Notes: generated from the letters alone by a model not told the origin. 20,659 bases of DNA from Burkholderia sp. (GCF_018375725.1 NZ_JAHACR010000042.1:1-20659), one strand, 5' to 3'; numbered from the stretch's first letter, positions 1 through 8,083 are shown. A program made the numbers and translations.

Positions 1-1008
1 GCAGAGAAAGCGGGGCCGGCGGACGGCGAAACGGCCGCGCCCGCGGATGCGCAGCCGCCCGTCGATCCGCATGCGCCGCCGATCCTGCGTGTGCGCGATC
101 TCGTGACGCGCTTTCCGGTCAAATCGGGCCTGTTCGGACGCGTATCGCAATACGTGCATGCCGTCGAGCGTGTGAGCTTCGAGCTGCGCGCGGGCGAGAC
201 GCTCGCGCTCGTCGGCGAATCCGGCTGCGGCAAGTCGACGACGGGGCGTTCACTGCTGCGGCTCGTCGAGTCGCAAAGCGGTTCGATCGAATTCGACGGC
301 CGCGACATCAGCACGCTGAAGGGCCATGATCTGCAGGCGCTGCGCCGCAATATCCAGTTCATCTTCCAGGATCCGTTCGCATCGCTGAACCCGCGGCTCA
401 CGGTCGGCTTCTCGATCATGGAGCCGCTGCTCGTGCACGGCGTCGCGACCGGCAGCGCCGCGCAGGCGCGGGTCGACTGGCTGCTCGACAAGGTCGGGCT
501 GCCCGCCGAGGCCGCGCGCCGTTATCCGCACGAATTCTCCGGCGGGCAGCGTCAGCGGATCGCGATCGCGCGTGCGCTCGCACTGAACCCGAAAGTCGTG
601 ATCGCCGACGAATCCGTCTCCGCGCTCGACGTGTCGGTGCAGGCGCAGATCGTCAACCTGATGCTCGACCTGCAGCGCGAGCTGGGCGTCGCCTACCTGT
701 TCATCTCGCACGACATGGCGGTGGTCGAGCGTGTCAGCCATCGCGTCGCGGTGATGTATCTCGGCCAGATCGTCGAGATCGGGCCCCGCCGCGCGGTGTT
801 CGAATCGCCGCAGCATCCGTACACCAAGAAGCTGATGGGCGCGGTGCCGATCGCCGATCCCGCGCGTCGGCACGCATTGCGCCAGCTCGCGGCGGACGAG
901 ATCCCGAGCCCGATCCGTGCGGCCGGCGACGAGCCCGTCGTGCCGCCGCTCGTCGCGGTCGGGCCCGATCACTATGTCGCCGCGCATCGCGTCGGCGGCG
1001 TGTATTGA
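1..1008 (+). CDS. gsiA: Glutathione/peptide ABC importer ATP-binding protein GsiA, C-terminal half (5' end outside window)
   Basis: This is the cytoplasmic ATPase that powers peptide or glutathione import with GsiBCD. The reading frame is open from base 1, so the GTG at 91 is an internal valine and not a start. Bases 1-75 encode an Ala/Pro-rich stretch, as expected for the linker between the two nucleotide-binding domains of the fused GsiA protein. The second domain shows Walker A GESGCGKST (bases 214-240), the signature FSGGQRQR (from 535), Walker B with ADESVSALD, and the H-loop SHD. The tail carries the oligopeptide-transporter C-terminal motif HPYTKKL and ends in a GPDHYVA-type segment, as I recall for E. 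coli GsiA. Dipeptide or oligopeptide transporters are the alternative, but the neighbouring genes match gsiBCD closely. Only the substrate is uncertain. Confidence 0.9.
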   Translation, partial: AEKAGPADGETAAPADAQPPVDPHAPPILRVRDLVTRFPVKSGLFGRVSQYVHAVERVSFELRAGETLALVGESGCGKSTTGRSLLRLVESQSGSIEFDGRDISTLKGHDLQALRRNIQFIFQDPFASLNPRLTVGFSIMEPLLVHGVATGSAAQARVDWLLDKVGLPAEAARRYPHEFSGGQRQRIAIARALALNPKVVIADESVSALDVSVQAQIVNLMLDLQRELGVAYLFISHDMAVVERVSHRVAVMYLGQIVEIGPRRAVFESPQHPYTKKLMGAVPIADPARRHALRQLAADEIPSPIRAAGDEPVVPPLVAVGPDHYVAAHRVGGVY

Positions 1009-1044
1009 CGCGCGAGCGGCAACCATGGACCGCAGTTGCGCACG

Positions 1045-1087
1045 CGCCAGGCAGCGGCGATTTTTTCCCGAACGGGCGCTGTCGCCC
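1045..1087 (+). terminator. Weak hairpins around a T6 run between gsiA and gsiB
   Basis: A 4-bp stem (CGCC at 1045-1048 with GGCG at 1056-1059) is followed at once by A and six Ts (1061-1066). A second hairpin follows: GGGCG (1074-1078), loop CTGT, CGCCC (1083-1087). The first stem is short, so this is at most a weak or partial terminator (attenuator) that could lower or tune read-through from gsiA into gsiB. The call rests on sequence only. Confidence 0.3.
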
Positions 1088-1135
1088 CGTGAATCCCACC
1101 ACGCGTTACGAAAACCTTCACAGGAGCCAGGAAAA

Positions 1136-2698
1136 ATGAAGAAGCCGAATTCGTTCCCGATGTTCCGTCCGCGCGCGCTGTTTGTCGCGGGCGCCAGTGC
1201 GTTCGCGCTGTCGGCCGCGTCGCCCGCATTCGCGCAACAGAACGTGGTGGTGGCGGTGTATTCGACTTTCACGACGATGGACCCGTACGACGCGAACGAC
1301 ACGGTGTCGCAGGCCGTCGTCAAGTCGTTCTACGAAGGGCTGTTCGGCTTCGACAAGGACATGAAGCTCGTCAACGTCCTCGCGACGGGCTACAAGGCAT
1401 CGCCCGACGCGAAGGTCTACACGATCAAGCTGCGTGAGGGCGTGAAGTTCCACGACGGCACCGACTTCAACGCCGCGGCCGTGAAGGCGAACTTCGACCG
1501 CGTGACCGATCCTGCGAACAAGCTGAAGCGTTATGGCCTGTTCCGCGTGATCGAGAAGACCGAAGCCGTCGATCCGACGACCGTGAAGATCACGCTGCGC
1601 GAGCCATTTTCCGCGTTCATCAACACGCTCGCGCACCCGTCGGCGGTGATGATTTCGCCGGCGGCGCTGAAGAAGTGGGGACGCGACGTGTCGCTGCATC
1701 CGGTCGGCACGGGGCCGTTCGAATTCGTCGAATGGAAGCAGACCGACGACATGAAGGTGAAGAAGTTCGCCGGTTACTGGAAGAAGGGCTATCCGAAGGT
1801 CGACGCGATCGACTGGAAACCGGTGGTCGACAACAATACGCGTGCCGCGCTGATCAAGACCGGCGAGGCGGATTTCGCCTTCACGATTCCGTTCGAGCAG
1901 GCGACCGAGCTGAAGAACAATCCGAAGGTCGACCTGATCGAGCGGCCGTCGATCATTCAGCGCTACATCTCGCTGAACACGCAGAAAAAACCGTTCGACA
2001 ATCCCAAGGTGCGTGAAGCGCTGAACTACGCGGTCAACAAGGACGCACTGGCGAAGGTCGTGTTCGCCGGGTACGCGACACCGCAAACGGGCGTCGCGCC
2101 GGTCGGCGTCGAATACGCGACGAAGCTCGGCCCGTGGCCGTACGATCCGGCGAAGGCGCGCGCGCTGCTGAAGGAGGCCGGTTATCCGAACGGCTTCGAA
2201 TCGACGCTCTGGTCCGCCTACAACCACACGACCGCGCAGAAGCTGATCCAGTTCGTGCAGCAGCAGCTCGCGCAGGTCGGCGTGAAGGTTCAGGTGCAGG
2301 CGCTCGAGGCGGGCGAGCGGGTCGCGAAGGTCGAGAGCGCGCAGGATCCGGCGACGGCGCCGGTGCGGATGTACTACAGCGGCTGGTCGGCTTCGACCGG
2401 CGAGGCGAACTGGGCGCTGACGCCGCTGCTCGCGTCGGCGTCGCTGCCGCCGAAACTCTACAACACCGCGTACTACAAGAACGGCCTCGTCGACGAGGAT
2501 CTCGCGAAGGCGCTCGAGACGACCGACCGCGCGAAGAAGGCCGCTCTTTACGCCGATGCGCAGAAACAGGTCTGGGCCGACGCACCGTGGATCTTCCTCG
2601 TGCAGGAGAAAATCGTCTACGCGCGCAGCAAGCGCTTGCAGGGCATGTACGTGATGCCGGACGGTTCGTTCAACTTCGACGAGATCTCGTTGAAATAA
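1136..2698 (+). CDS. gsiB: Periplasmic glutathione/peptide-binding protein GsiB
   Basis: This is the extracytoplasmic solute-binding protein (SBP family 5) that delivers substrate to GsiCD. The ATG at 1136 is chosen because AGGAG (1122-1126) lies 9 bases upstream. It opens a signal peptide: basic MKK, a hydrophobic core around FVAGASAFALSAA, and an AFA cleavage site before QQNVVV. An upstream GTG at 917 in the same frame would overlap gsiA and spoil the signal peptide. The product is 520 residues, close to the E. coli protein of about 512. Family features include the early TMDPYDAND segment, a YTIKLREGVKFHDG strand, and a GTGPFEF motif. It sits 127 bases after gsiA, and a strong hairpin follows it before gsiC. 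The specificity could be glutathione or other short peptides, given the downstream peptidases. Confidence 0.92.
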   Translation: MKKPNSFPMFRPRALFVAGASAFALSAASPAFAQQNVVVAVYSTFTTMDPYDANDTVSQAVVKSFYEGLFGFDKDMKLVNVLATGYKASPDAKVYTIKLREGVKFHDGTDFNAAAVKANFDRVTDPANKLKRYGLFRVIEKTEAVDPTTVKITLREPFSAFINTLAHPSAVMISPAALKKWGRDVSLHPVGTGPFEFVEWKQTDDMKVKKFAGYWKKGYPKVDAIDWKPVVDNNTRAALIKTGEADFAFTIPFEQATELKNNPKVDLIERPSIIQRYISLNTQKKPFDNPKVREALNYAVNKDALAKVVFAGYATPQTGVAPVGVEYATKLGPWPYDPAKARALLKEAGYPNGFESTLWSAYNHTTAQKLIQFVQQQLAQVGVKVQVQALEAGERVAKVESAQDPATAPVRMYYSGWSASTGEANWALTPLLASASLPPKLYNTAYYKNGLVDEDLAKALETTDRAKKAALYADAQKQVWADAPWIFLVQEKIVYARSKRLQGMYVMPDGSFNFDEISLK

Positions 2699-2716
2699 GC
2701 GCGTTCGCGCATCACC

Positions 2717-2752
2717 GCGCGCCGGCGGAGCGACATGGTTCCGCCGGCGCGC
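2717..2752 (+). promoter_or_regulatory. Strong intra-operon hairpin after gsiB
   Basis: A perfect 13-bp stem (2717-2729 with 2740-2752) encloses a 10-base loop. It starts 18 bases after the gsiB stop codon and ends 20 bases before the gsiC ATG. No T-run follows, so it is unlikely to be a full Rho-independent terminator. Hairpins at this position in binding-protein operons commonly protect the upstream message from 3' decay, giving more binding protein than permease. That role is inferred here. Confidence 0.55.
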
Positions 2753-2772
2753 TGCCACAGTTCGGTGCCCTC

Positions 2773-3693
2773 ATGCTGAATTTCATCGCCAAACGCCTGA
2801 CCGGCCTGCTTCCGACACTCGCGATCGTCGCGATGATCGTGTTCCTGTTCGTGCATCTGCTGCCGGGCGATCCGGCGCGGCTCGCGGCGGGCCCCGACGC
2901 CGACGCCGGAACGGTCGCGCTCGTGCGCGCCGATCTCGGCCTCGACAAGCCGATACCGACGCAATTCGCGAATTTCTTCGTGAAGCTTGCGCATGGCGAT
3001 TTCGGCACGTCGACGCGCAGCAAGCGCCCCGTATCGACCGAGATCGGCGAGCGCTTCATGCCGACGCTGATGCTGACGCTCGTCAGCATGGCGTGGGCGA
3101 CGCTCGTCGGGATGGCGATCGGCATCGCCTCGGCGGTATGGCGCAACCGCTGGCCCGACCGGGTCGGCATGACGCTTGCGGTGTCCGGCATCTCGTTTCC
3201 CGCGTTCGCGCTCGGCATGCTGCTGATGGAGATTTTCTCCGTGAAACTCGGCTGGCTGCCGGTGGTGCCGGACGGCACGTGGAAAAGCTACGTGCTGCCC
3301 TCGATCACGCTCGGCGCGGCGGTCGCGGCGGTGATGGCGCGCTTCACGCGTGCGTCGTTCGTCGACGTGCTGAACGAGGACTTCGTGCGCACCGCACGTG
3401 CGAAGGGCGTGCACGAGCCGATGGTGGTGCTCAAGCACTGCCTGCGCAACGCGATGATCCCCGTCGTCACGATGATGGGCCTGCAGTTCGGCTTCCTGCT
3501 CGGCGGCTCGATCGTCGTCGAAGCGGTATTCAACTGGCCGGGACTCGGCCGGCTGCTCGTCGATGCCGTGACGATGCGCGACTATCCGGTGATTCAGGCA
3601 ATCGTGCTGCTGTTCTCGCTCGAATTCATCCTGATCAACCTGACCGTCGACGTGCTGTATGCGGTCATCAACCCGACTATCCGTTTCAAGTGA
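2773..3693 (+). CDS. gsiC: Glutathione/peptide ABC importer permease GsiC
   Basis: This is an inner-membrane permease subunit of the BPD_transp_1 family that forms the channel with GsiD. The ATG at 2773 gives 306 residues, the length of E. coli GsiC, and the start MLNFIAKRLTGLLPTL aligns with that protein from memory. Visible features are an N-terminal membrane helix, LLPGDPAR, the RFMPTL and WRNRWPDR segments, ISFPAFALGMLL, and the ATPase-contacting EAA loop around RTARAKGV (about residues 214-221). Several hydrophobic segments are spread through the rest of the protein. No strong ribosome-binding site precedes the start, so translation may be modest. The upstream hairpin would also keep its level below that of GsiB. 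Seven bases separate it from gsiD. Confidence 0.92.
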   Translation: MLNFIAKRLTGLLPTLAIVAMIVFLFVHLLPGDPARLAAGPDADAGTVALVRADLGLDKPIPTQFANFFVKLAHGDFGTSTRSKRPVSTEIGERFMPTLMLTLVSMAWATLVGMAIGIASAVWRNRWPDRVGMTLAVSGISFPAFALGMLLMEIFSVKLGWLPVVPDGTWKSYVLPSITLGAAVAAVMARFTRASFVDVLNEDFVRTARAKGVHEPMVVLKHCLRNAMIPVVTMMGLQFGFLLGGSIVVEAVFNWPGLGRLLVDAVTMRDYPVIQAIVLLFSLEFILINLTVDVLYAVINPTIRFK

Positions 3694-3700
3694 GGCGCGC

Positions 3701-4594
3701 ATGAACGCGACTGTCCCATCCGCGGCGCCCGCCGCGCCGTCCGCGATCCGCACGCCGTGGCGCGAGTTCTGGCGCAAGTTCCGCAAGCAGACCGTCGCGC
3801 TCGTCGCCGGCGGTTTCGTGCTGCTGCTCGTCGTGCTGGCGTTCGTCGGCCCGTCGATCGTGCCTTTCGATCCGGAAAATTATTTCGACTACGAGGCGCT
3901 CAATGCCGGGCCGTCCACCGCGCACTGGTTCGGCGTCGATGCGCTCGGCCGCGACATCTTCAGCCGGATCGTCGCCGGCACGCGCATCTCGCTTGCGGCC
4001 GGCTTCTTCTCGGTCGCGCTCGGCGCGCTCGTCGGCACTGTCTTCGGCTTGCTCGCCGGCTACTACGAAGGCTGGTGGGATCGCATCACGATGCGTATCG
4101 CCGACGTGCTGTTCGCCTTCCCGGGCATGCTGCTGGCGATCGGCATCGTCGCGATCCTCGGCAACGGGATGGTCAACGTGATCTGCGCGGTGGCGATCTT
4201 CAGCATTCCGGCATTCGCGCGGCTCGTGCGCGGCAATACGCTGATGCTCAAGCACATGACCTATGTCGAGGCGGCGCGCAGCATCGGCGCGTCCGACTGG
4301 ACGATCATCATGCGGCATATCCTGCCGGGCACCGTCTCGTCGGTCGTCGTCTACTTCACGATGCGGATCGGCACGTCGATCATCACGGCCGCAAGCCTGT
4401 CGTTCCTCGGTCTCGGCGCGCAGCCGCCGACGCCCGAGTGGGGCGCGATGCTCAACGAGGCGCGCGCGGACATGGTGGCCGCGCCGCACGTCGCGATCTT
4501 TCCGAGTCTCGCGATCTTCCTGACCGTGCTCGCCTTCAACCTGCTCGGGGACGGGCTGCGCGACGCGCTCGATCCGAAGCTGGAGCGTCGTTGA
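3701..4594 (+). CDS. gsiD: Glutathione/peptide ABC importer permease GsiD
   Basis: This is the second inner-membrane permease (DppC/OppC type, 297 residues), partner of GsiC. The ATG at 3701 is favoured because TGAGG at 3691-3695, which includes the gsiC stop codon, forms a ribosome-binding site 5 bases away, so translation of the two genes is probably coupled. The protein begins with a soluble Ala/Pro-rich segment, then WREFWRKFRKQ and the first membrane helix (VALVAGGFVLLLVVLAFVG). Next come the GVDALGRDIFSRI motif typical of OppC-type permeases, EAARSIGAS (EAA loop) and SFLGLGAQPPTPEWG near the C-terminus. Its TGA stop overlaps the ATG of the next gene by one base, which ties the permease to the peptidase. 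Confidence 0.93.
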   Translation: MNATVPSAAPAAPSAIRTPWREFWRKFRKQTVALVAGGFVLLLVVLAFVGPSIVPFDPENYFDYEALNAGPSTAHWFGVDALGRDIFSRIVAGTRISLAAGFFSVALGALVGTVFGLLAGYYEGWWDRITMRIADVLFAFPGMLLAIGIVAILGNGMVNVICAVAIFSIPAFARLVRGNTLMLKHMTYVEAARSIGASDWTIIMRHILPGTVSSVVVYFTMRIGTSIITAASLSFLGLGAQPPTPEWGAMLNEARADMVAAPHVAIFPSLAIFLTVLAFNLLGDGLRDALDPKLERR

Positions 4595-5673
4595 TGGTGA
4601 CCGGATCGTCACTGGCCGCCGCATGGCGCGGCGGCACGCTGCCGGTCGGGCCGCGCGGCACGATCGCTGACGTGCCCGGCGTGACGGTCGGCCACTGCAC
4701 GCTCGACGACGGGCCGGTGCAGACCGGCGTCACCGTCGTGAATCCGCATCCGGGCGATGTGTATCGCAGCAAGGTGCCGGCCGGTGCGGCCGTGATCAAC
4801 GGTTTCGGCAAGAGCATCGGGCTCGTTCAGGTCGACGAACTCGGCGTGCTCGAAACGCCGATTGCGTTGACCAATACGTTCGGCATCGGCGCGGTCGCGC
4901 AGGCGCAGCTTCGCGCCGCGATCGCGTCGAACCCGCAGATCGGCCGCGAATGGCCGACCGTCAATCCGCTCGTGTTCGAATGCAACGACGGTTACCTGAA
5001 CGATATTCAGGCGCTGGCCGTCAAGGCGCTGCATTACGACGAAGCATGCCGCGCGGCGTCGCGCGACGTCGTGCGCGGGGCGGCCGGCGCAGGGCGCGGG
5101 ATGTCGTGCTTCGACCTGAAAGGCGGGATCGGGTCGGCATCGCGGATTGCGGTCGCGGCTGGCCGGCCCTATACGGTCGGTGCGCTGGTGCTCGCGAATT
5201 TCGGGCGATTGCCGATGCTGACGATCGGCGGCGTGCCGGTCGGCCAGATCGCGACGCAGCGTGCGGCCGCCCGGCCCGCGCCGCCCGAGCAGGGCTCGAT
5301 CATCATGCTGCTCGCGACCGATGCACCGCTCGATGCGCGGCAGCTTGCCCGGCTCGCCCGCCGCGCGGCGGCGGGACTCGCGCGCACGGGATCGGTCTAC
5401 GGACACGGCAGCGGCGACATCGCGCTGGCGTTCTCGACCGCGTATACGATCGCGCACGACGCGCAATACGTCGCATTGCCCGCGCTGCTGGCCGATGCCA
5501 CGCTCGATCCGCTGTTTCTGGCCGCAGCCGAGAGCATCGAGCAGGCCATCGTCGATGCGCTGTGGCAGGCGGTGACGGTTGCCGGCCGCGATGGTCACGT
5601 TCGGCAGTCGTTGCGCGATGCGGTGCCCGACCTCGAGCGCCTGCTCAACGCAGCACGGACGACCACACCATGA
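4594..5673 (+). CDS. S58 (DmpA/BapA-type) self-processing aminopeptidase
   Basis: This is a P1/S58-family N-terminal-nucleophile aminopeptidase (359 residues). Characterised members release N-terminal L- or D-amino acids, or beta-amino acids, from small peptides and amides. Family motifs are present: an N-terminal DVPGVTVGHCT strand, NDGYLND (131-137), KGGIG (176-180), the predicted autocleavage point Gly234-Ser235 within GSIIMLLATDAPL, and GHGSGDIALAFSTAY with Ser273 and Asp275. The spacing from Ser235 to Ser273 (38 residues) equals that of the two catalytic serines I recall for BapA (250 and 288). No signal peptide is seen, so it should act in the cytoplasm. Its ATG overlaps the gsiD stop (TGATG), and its own stop overlaps the next ATG. 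It probably hydrolyses peptides that GsiABCD brings in. Whether it prefers D-, beta- or L-residues cannot be read from the sequence. Confidence 0.88.
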   Translation: MVTGSSLAAAWRGGTLPVGPRGTIADVPGVTVGHCTLDDGPVQTGVTVVNPHPGDVYRSKVPAGAAVINGFGKSIGLVQVDELGVLETPIALTNTFGIGAVAQAQLRAAIASNPQIGREWPTVNPLVFECNDGYLNDIQALAVKALHYDEACRAASRDVVRGAAGAGRGMSCFDLKGGIGSASRIAVAAGRPYTVGALVLANFGRLPMLTIGGVPVGQIATQRAAARPAPPEQGSIIMLLATDAPLDARQLARLARRAAAGLARTGSVYGHGSGDIALAFSTAYTIAHDAQYVALPALLADATLDPLFLAAAESIEQAIVDALWQAVTVAGRDGHVRQSLRDAVPDLERLLNAARTTTP

Positions 5674-6497
5674 ACGTTCTGATCTCGACCGACATCGAAG
5701 GCGTCGCCGGCGTGTTTGCCGTCGAACAGACACGCGCCGGCAATCCTGAATACGAGCGTGCGCGCCGCTGGATGACCGACGAGGCGAATGCGGCGGTCGA
5801 AGGTGCGTTCGCGGGCGGCGCGCAGACCGTATGGGTCAACGATTCACATGGCGGCTTTCGCAACCTGCTGCCGGACGGACTCGATGCGCGGGCGCGCGTC
5901 GTGCTCGGCAAGCCTCGCCTGCTCGGGATGATGGCGGGCCTCGAGCAGCGGCCGGATCTCGTCTTCATGATCGGCTACCACGCAAAGTCGCAGACGCGCG
6001 GCGTTCTCGCGCACACCATCAACAGCTTCGCATTCACGCAGGTCTGGCTGAATGGTGTCGAGCTGGGCGAAGCGGGGCTGTACGGTGCGCTTGCGCAGGA
6101 ATACGGCGCGCATGTCGCGCTCGCGTCGGGCGACGACGTGTTCGCCGAGGAGACACAGCCGCTGTTTCCCGCCGCGCGCTTCGAACGGGTCAAGACGGCC
6201 GGCGGCGCATCGACCGGCGATACGCTGACGCCCGCGGCCGCCTGCGCGTGCATCGCGACCGCCGCGCGCGAGACGGTTGCGCACGCGCTGGCGGCAGGCT
6301 GGCGCGCCGACGCGCATCGGCCCACGCCGGTGACCTGCACGTTGCGCGTGCAGACGGCCGCGCTGGCCGACCTGTTCTGCATGCTGCCGACGCTCGAACG
6401 GGCGGACGCGGTCACGCTGCGGTTTTCCGCGGCATCGGTCGAACATGCGGTGCGTACGCTGAACAGCCTGTCGGCGATGTCGTTCATGTTGCGCTGA
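5670..6497 (+). CDS. M55 family zinc D-aminopeptidase (DppA-like)
   Basis: This is a zinc aminopeptidase of the M55 family (275 residues). The characterised Bacillus subtilis DppA releases N-terminal D-amino acids such as D-Ala from short peptides. The expected metal ligands are visible: Asp8 and Glu10 in STDIEG, His60 in NDSHGG, His104 in GYHA, and a glutamate in GVELGEAG (Glu131 or Glu134). His115 matches the position I recall for a catalytic histidine. Length and start agree with the family. The start ATG (5670) overlaps the previous stop in ATGA, so it is translationally coupled to the S58 peptidase gene. No signal peptide is present. In Bacillus, dppA leads a dipeptide-permease operon; here an equivalent enzyme closes a gsi operon, which supports a peptide-salvage role. 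Confidence 0.9.
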   Translation: MNVLISTDIEGVAGVFAVEQTRAGNPEYERARRWMTDEANAAVEGAFAGGAQTVWVNDSHGGFRNLLPDGLDARARVVLGKPRLLGMMAGLEQRPDLVFMIGYHAKSQTRGVLAHTINSFAFTQVWLNGVELGEAGLYGALAQEYGAHVALASGDDVFAEETQPLFPAARFERVKTAGGASTGDTLTPAAACACIATAARETVAHALAAGWRADAHRPTPVTCTLRVQTAALADLFCMLPTLERADAVTLRFSAASVEHAVRTLNSLSAMSFMLR

Positions 6498-6540
6498 CGC
6501 GGCACGCGCTTTGAATGACAAATCAGTTTCTCAGGCGGGA

Positions 6541-6612
6541 GGCGACCATCCTATCCGGCTTTCGAACAGTCGACCGGGCACAGCGAAATGCCGGCAGTTT
6601 GCAATGGTCGCC
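6541..6612. promoter_or_regulatory. Nested stem-loop between convergent operons
   Basis: The outer arms GGCGACCAT (6541-6549) and ATGGTCGCC (6604-6612) are perfect complements of 9 bp. Inside them CCGGCTTTCG (6555-6564) pairs with CGAAA-GCCGG (6584-6594) with one bulged T at 6589. The element fills most of the 128-base gap between the M55 peptidase gene and the 3' end of mocR. It has no T-run on either side. It may act as a two-way transcription end or RNA-stability structure, or be a small structured RNA. The function is inferred. Confidence 0.4.
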
Positions 6613-6625
6613 ATGACGGATGCAA

Positions 6626-8083
6626 TCAGGTGGCGCCGCGCACTGTCGGATCGTCGAGAATGTCGGCCAGGGCACGGATTGCTTCCTCGATCTTCACACT
6701 CCATGGATGCCCGAAGTTGACCCGGACGCAGTTCTGGTACGCGTGTGTGGCTGAAAAGATCGGACCGGGTGCGATGCTGATGCCACGGGCGATAGCGAGC
6801 CGATGGAATGCCATCGCGTCGACCGCTTCCGGCAATTGCAGCCACAGGAAATAACCGCCGGCCGGGGTCGCCCATCGAACCTCGTGCGGGAGATGCTGAC
6901 GCAGCGCGGATTGCATTGAGGCGAGTTGCGCCTGCAGGGCCGCGCGCAGTTTGCGCAGATGCCGGTCGTATCCGCCGTATTCGAGATAGTCGGCTATTCC
7001 GGCCTGTGCCGGACTGCTGGCCGATAGCGTCGTCATCAACTTGAGCCGTTGCACGCGAGAGGCGAATCGACCGGCAGTCACCCAACCGATCCGGTATCCG
7101 GGCGCAAGTGTTTTCGAGAACGAACTGCAGTGCATGACGAGCCCTTTATCGTCAAACGCCTTCGCCGGAAGCGGCCGGTCGCGGCGGAAATGCAACTCCT
7201 GATAGACGTCATCCTCGATGAGCGGCACCTCGCGCGCGGCGAGCATATCGACAAGCGCCTTCTTCTTTTCATTCGAGAGCGATGCGCCGGTCGGATTCTG
7301 GAAATTGGTCATGAACCAGCACGCGCGGATCGGATGCTTGTCGAGCGCCGCGGCGAGTGTGTCGAGGTCGAGGCCGGTGACTGGATCGACTGGAATCTCG
7401 ACCGCACGCAGATCCAGTCGCTCGATCGCCTGCAGCGCCGCGTAGAAGCCAGGCGATTCGACTGCGACCACATCGCCCGGACGCGTAACCGCCATCAGGG
7501 AGAGATTGAGAGCTTCGAGCGCGCCGTTGGTGATGATGACCTCATCCGCCGATACCGACATGCCGGTAGCCACATAGCGCAGGCCAATCTGGCGGCGCAA
7601 CTGATCATTCCCGGGAGGTAAATCGGCGACGGTGCTCCACGGGCTGAGCGCGCGCGTGCCGTGGGCCAGCGATTTAAGCAAGCGCGCGGACGGAAACAGA
7701 AAAGGAGATGGAAACGCCGAGCCGAGCGGCACGATATCCGGGTGTTTCGCCGCGTCGAGGACGGAGAACACCAGGTCACTGATGTCGACACGTGTGGATT
7801 CCGCAGGAACCGACGCGCTTTGAGATGCGTCCGGTTTCACCGCGGCGCCGGGTGTGACGAAGTAGCCCGAGCGCTCCTCCGCGCGAACCAGCCCCCACTC
7901 TTCGAGCAGGTAGTAGGCACGAAAGACCGTGGACTGGCTGACGCCCCATTGCGCGATGATTTGCCGAAGCGACGGCAACCGGGAGCCGATAGGAATCCGG
8001 CCCGATCGGATGCCGTCGGCAAGCGAGATTGCAAGCGACTCGTAGCGTTTCATGGCGGGATGTTCTTGGTCTGGTTGTCCCAT
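6626..8083 (-). CDS. MocR-type (GntR winged-helix plus class I aminotransferase) regulator
   Basis: This is a PLP-dependent transcription regulator of the MocR/GabR/PdxR group. The N-terminal winged helix is visible as SRLPSLRQIIAQWGVSQST (about 34-52, counted from 8083), followed by a Pro/Ser-rich linker. A fold-type I aminotransferase domain then shows TNGALEALN, NFQNPTG (about 260-266), EDDVY, and SFSKTLAPGYRIGW with the PLP lysine at about 324. That lysine is intact, so PLP binding is expected. The start is uncertain. An ATG at 8131 is in frame, but a possible promoter (8127-8156) would start transcription near 8120, favouring the ATG at 8083 (used here) or 8053, where MKRYESLA resembles usual family starts. 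No start has a good ribosome-binding site. MocR proteins usually regulate themselves and a neighbouring gene; here the neighbours are oxidase genes. Confidence 0.85.
   Translation of the reverse strand: MGQPDQEHPAMKRYESLAISLADGIRSGRIPIGSRLPSLRQIIAQWGVSQSTVFRAYYLLEEWGLVRAEERSGYFVTPGAAVKPDASQSASVPAESTRVDISDLVFSVLDAAKHPDIVPLGSAFPSPFLFPSARLLKSLAHGTRALSPWSTVADLPPGNDQLRRQIGLRYVATGMSVSADEVIITNGALEALNLSLMAVTRPGDVVAVESPGFYAALQAIERLDLRAVEIPVDPVTGLDLDTLAAALDKHPIRACWFMTNFQNPTGASLSNEKKKALVDMLAAREVPLIEDDVYQELHFRRDRPLPAKAFDDKGLVMHCSSFSKTLAPGYRIGWVTAGRFASRVQRLKLMTTLSASSPAQAGIADYLEYGGYDRHLRKLRAALQAQLASMQSALRQHLPHEVRWATPAGGYFLWLQLPEAVDAMAFHRLAIARGISIAPGPIFSATHAYQNCVRVNFGHPWSVKIEEAIRALADILDDPTVRGAT

Noticed and set aside
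91..1008. GTG at 91 as the true start of the ATPase gene
   Set aside because: The frame is open to base 1 with a linker-like Ala/Pro stretch, and the GTG falls inside the beginning of the second nucleotide-binding domain, so the gene continues beyond the window.
917..1135. GTG at 917 as an upstream start for gsiB
   Set aside because: It would overlap gsiA by 92 bases and put 73 Arg-rich residues before an obvious signal peptide; AGGAG supports the ATG at 1136.
1118..2758. A 546-codon open frame on the - strand across gsiB
   Set aside because: It is an Arg/Leu/Val/Asp-rich translation without recognisable domains, lying antisense to a clear binding-protein gene with a signal peptide and ribosome-binding site.
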